A stretch of DNA of 64,000 bases, from the NCBI GenBank assembly GCA_030432565.1, contig JAUIGV010000002.1, positions 1-64,000 on the forward strand, written 5' to 3'. The stretch's first letter is position 1. Each line of letters begins with the position of its first letter. The notes below the pieces were generated by a model. It did no database searches. It worked only from the letters and a program-made list of their open reading frames with translations, and was not told where the DNA came from. Below are positions 62,007-64,000 of this stretch, piece by piece. The translations under genes and the position numbers were made by a program. Source of the stretch: Verrucomicrobiia bacterium (GTDB taxonomy: Bacteria > Verrucomicrobiota > Verrucomicrobiia > Verrucomicrobiales > Akkermansiaceae).

Positions 62007-63082
62007 AGCCGGGTCACTCTTGGAGTGATTTGAGTGAGAATTTCCCAGGGGATGGTTCCCGCTTTTACGGCCAGATCCGAGACGAGGAGATTTGGGCCAA
62101 AGAGTTCGGCTTCGTCACCGGGTTGGCAGTTTTCGAGTTCGGTCACATCGACAATGATTTGATCCATGGTGACGCGTCCGAGGAGTGGACAAAGTGAGCC
62201 GTTCAGGAGAACGTGAACCCCTTTTCCCGAGAGAGACCTGGGGTAGCCGTCGCCGTAGCCGAGGCCAAGGACGGCGGCCTTGGTATCGCGTTCGAGGATG
62301 GTACGTCCATAGGAAACGCCGTGACCTTTGGGAAGATGGTTGACCACCGAGACCCGGGATTTGAAGGTCATGACCGGCTTTAGGTTCTTCTGGTGGGCGG
62401 ATAAGGGGGAGATCCCATAAAGCAGAAGCCCGGGGCGAACGAGATTGGTGGTGCGGCTGTGATAATCGAGGAGGCCGGCCGAGTTGCTGAGGTGGACGTG
62501 GAACGTTTCGTCCCGTCCGGGAATACTCTCTACCATTGAATCGAAGAGTTCGAATTGCTTTCGAGTGAATTCCGTATCTTCATCGGCGACAGGTAGGTGC
62601 GAGCCCACTCCGGTGAGTATGATCCCGGGACAGTGGCCGAGCTTCTCCAGAGCCTCGCCGAGCTGGCGGGGCTGGAAGCCTCCCCGTCCCATCCCGGTAT
62701 CGAGCGCGAGATGGGCCTTGATCGGAGAGTCGTTCCCCAGTTGGTTAAAGTGCTCCATTTCTTCAAAGGAACAGAGACATGGGGTCCAGCCGCAAGCTGC
62801 AATTTCTTCCCGCTCGGAGGGTAGCGTAGCACCGAGGATGTAGGGTCGGGTCCGAATGCCTTCTTTGAAAAGGCGTCGGGCTTCTCCGGCATTCGCGACA
62901 CCCAGAAAGGGGAGGTTTTGGGAATCCAGCTCTTTCGCAATTTCAACGAGACCGTGACCATAGGCTCCTCCTTTAATAACTGCCATGATCTCTTTGCCGG
63001 AGTGCCTGCGGGCAAACTGGAGATTGTCATGGAGTGCGGAACGGTCGATTTCGGCCCAGGCACGTGGAGGTGATTCAGTCAC
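61997..63082 (-). CDS. alr: Alanine racemase
   Basis: A 361-residue PLP enzyme that makes D-alanine for peptidoglycan. AWAEIDRSALHDNL opens it. The catalytic lysine is in VIKGGAYGHG, where most enzymes have KANAYGHG or KADAYGHG. The second base region TYR is in GVSYGRT, the phosphate-binding region is in SNSAG with RPGLLLYG, and RVTMDQIIVDVT and ELFG fit well. The domain order (barrel, then C-terminal beta domain) is complete. It ends inside the convergent comEC 3' end and diverges from the HerA-like gene. Confidence 0.92.
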   Translation of the reverse strand: MTESPPRAWAEIDRSALHDNLQFARRHSGKEIMAVIKGGAYGHGLVEIAKELDSQNLPFLGVANAGEARRLFKEGIRTRPYILGATLPSEREEIAACGWTPCLCSFEEMEHFNQLGNDSPIKAHLALDTGMGRGGFQPRQLGEALEKLGHCPGIILTGVGSHLPVADEDTEFTRKQFELFDSMVESIPGRDETFHVHLSNSAGLLDYHSRTTNLVRPGLLLYGISPLSAHQKNLKPVMTFKSRVSVVNHLPKGHGVSYGRTILERDTKAAVLGLGYGDGYPRSLSGKGVHVLLNGSLCPLLGRVTMDQIIVDVTELENCQPGDEAELFGPNLLVSDLAVKAGTIPWEILTQITPRVTRLYR

Positions 63083-63143
63083 GGGGTAAGAATAATTGGA
63101 AATTAGGAATTAGAAATTCCCAAATCGTTCGCTATGAACAGGC

Positions 63144-64000
63144 ATGTCAGAGATGGTGAGCGAATACGAAAAGTTGGGATCTTTTTATTTGGGAAAGGAG
63201 TATGAGATCGAAAAGCGTGAGGTGACCGACGATCTCCTCCTTTACGATTCCAAGGATTTGGTCACCCACGGTGTGGTTTTGGGAATGACGGGTTCCGGAA
63301 AGACCGGACTCTGCATCGGATTGCTTGAGGAGGCGATCATGGACAATATCCCGGCGATTGTGATCGATCCCAAGGGGGATATTTCAAATCTCCTTCTCAC
63401 TTTTCCGGAGTTTCGGGGCGAGGATTTTCGACCATGGATCAATGAAGATGATGCGCGCAAAAAGGGGATTGAACCGGATATCTTTGCTGAGAAAACGGCC
63501 AGGATGTGGGAGGAAGGAATCGGCGGATGGCATCAATCACCCGAGCGGGTCCGGCAGATGCAGGAAAAGACGGACATTAATATTTTCACGCCGGGGAGTA
63601 AGGCGGGGATCCCGGTTTCGATTTTGAGTTCACTGGACGTGCCGCCGTTTGAGGTGATGGATGATGGCGAATTGCTGGGCGAACGGATTGAGTCGACAGT
63701 GTCCTCGCTTCTTTCGCTGGTGGGGGTGGATGCCGATCCGATTCAATCGCCCGAGGCCATTTTGCTGGGTTCAATCTTCAATCACTGCTGGGCGGCAGAG
63801 CAATCGCTCAGTCTGGAGTCGTTGATCCGGAATATTCAGAAGCCGCCTTTCGACAAAGTGGGGGTGATTGACCTGGAGTCGTTCCTCGATCGAAAAGACA
63901 GGCAGAAATTAGCGCTAAAATTCAATGCCCTCCTTGCAAGTCCGGGCTTCTCGACCTGGCTGGAGGGCCCGCCTTTGGACATCCAGCGGATGATGTATAC
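63144..64000 (+). CDS. HerA-like/DUF87-type ATP-binding protein, 3' end outside the window
   Basis: A partial gene: 285 codons are seen with no stop. ATG 63144 reads MSEMVSEYEKLGSFYLGKEYE. Walker A is GMTGSGKTGLC near residue 50-60; Walker B-like IPAIVIDPKGDISNLLLTFPEF follows at about 73-95. The layout matches large bacterial proteins of the HerA/DUF87 kind, which are hexameric pumps or helicases. The insertion after Walker B (about 100-155) is polar and charged. The true function and full length cannot be judged from this fragment. The gene is divergent from alr with a 61-base AT-rich gap. Confidence 0.8.
   Translation, partial: MSEMVSEYEKLGSFYLGKEYEIEKREVTDDLLLYDSKDLVTHGVVLGMTGSGKTGLCIGLLEEAIMDNIPAIVIDPKGDISNLLLTFPEFRGEDFRPWINEDDARKKGIEPDIFAEKTARMWEEGIGGWHQSPERVRQMQEKTDINIFTPGSKAGIPVSILSSLDVPPFEVMDDGELLGERIESTVSSLLSLVGVDADPIQSPEAILLGSIFNHCWAAEQSLSLESLIRNIQKPPFDKVGVIDLESFLDRKDRQKLALKFNALLASPGFSTWLEGPPLDIQRMMY

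Overview
The window looks like chromosomal DNA of a diderm bacterium of the phylum Verrucomicrobiota. This is an inference from gene content, not from a search. The supporting signs are several exported proteins ending in a PEP-CTERM sorting tail (Pro-Glu-Pro, hydrophobic stretch, Arg cluster), and many large secreted LamG, lamin-tail, CotH and cadherin-like proteins that end in a short beta-rich domain closing on F(F/Y)RV-like residues. PQQ-propeller pairs, DUF1080 and sialate-esterase hydrolases, and many genes without a Shine-Dalgarno sequence fit the same picture. KdsA, Lpt and Mla genes show an LPS-bearing outer membrane. No insertion sequence, prophage, CRISPR array, rRNA or convincing tRNA was seen.

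Layout. 1-8.0 kb: a PEP-CTERM protein, an FKBP isomerase with a basic-secretory-protein-type metallopeptidase, a sialate-O-acetylesterase-like enzyme, and two PQQ-propeller proteins. 8.3-14.3 kb: a giant 1758-residue adhesin-like protein and a PEP-CTERM protein. 14.3-15.8 kb: holA and a 2Fe-2S ferredoxin. 15.9-30.7 kb: a large TonB locus (receptor, an exported protein made of two near-identical halves, then DUF3450, a TtpC-like ExbB, ExbB, two ExbD, TonB, TPR, an O/P-type porin and an unknown exported protein). 30.7-38.1 kb: oligopeptidase, HI0933-type flavoprotein, mlaF, mlaD, an SGNH-DUF1080 fusion and a DUF2071 protein. 38.1-41.5 kb: thrS, infC and a HAD phosphatase. 41.5-45.0 kb: a structured repeat, then the tightly packed leftward operon DUF1844-kdsA-lptC-like-lptA-like-lptB. 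45.7-49.7 kb: dnaK, groES, groEL. 49.8-59.0 kb: a second group of secreted proteins (two LamG paralogues, a PEP-CTERM protein, a CotH/lamin-tail protein, a LamG/Ig protein). 59.1-64 kb: a membrane TPR protein, comEC, alr, and the start of a HerA-like ATPase that runs off the end.

The most interesting part is the TonB locus. GTGAC/GTCAC elements lie before the receptor, before its exported partner, before the energising operon, and between tonB and the TPR gene. The element before the receptor is two 7-mers spaced 11 bp apart, as in a PhoB box. With the phosphate-type porin at the operon end, this suggests a phosphate-starvation TonB uptake system. That assignment is an inference. Other points worth a look are a perfect -24/-12 (sigma-54) promoter motif in front of dnaK, an infC gene that appears to start at AUA, a threonyl-tRNA synthetase without its TGS domain, and a compact structured repeat near 41.6 kb.
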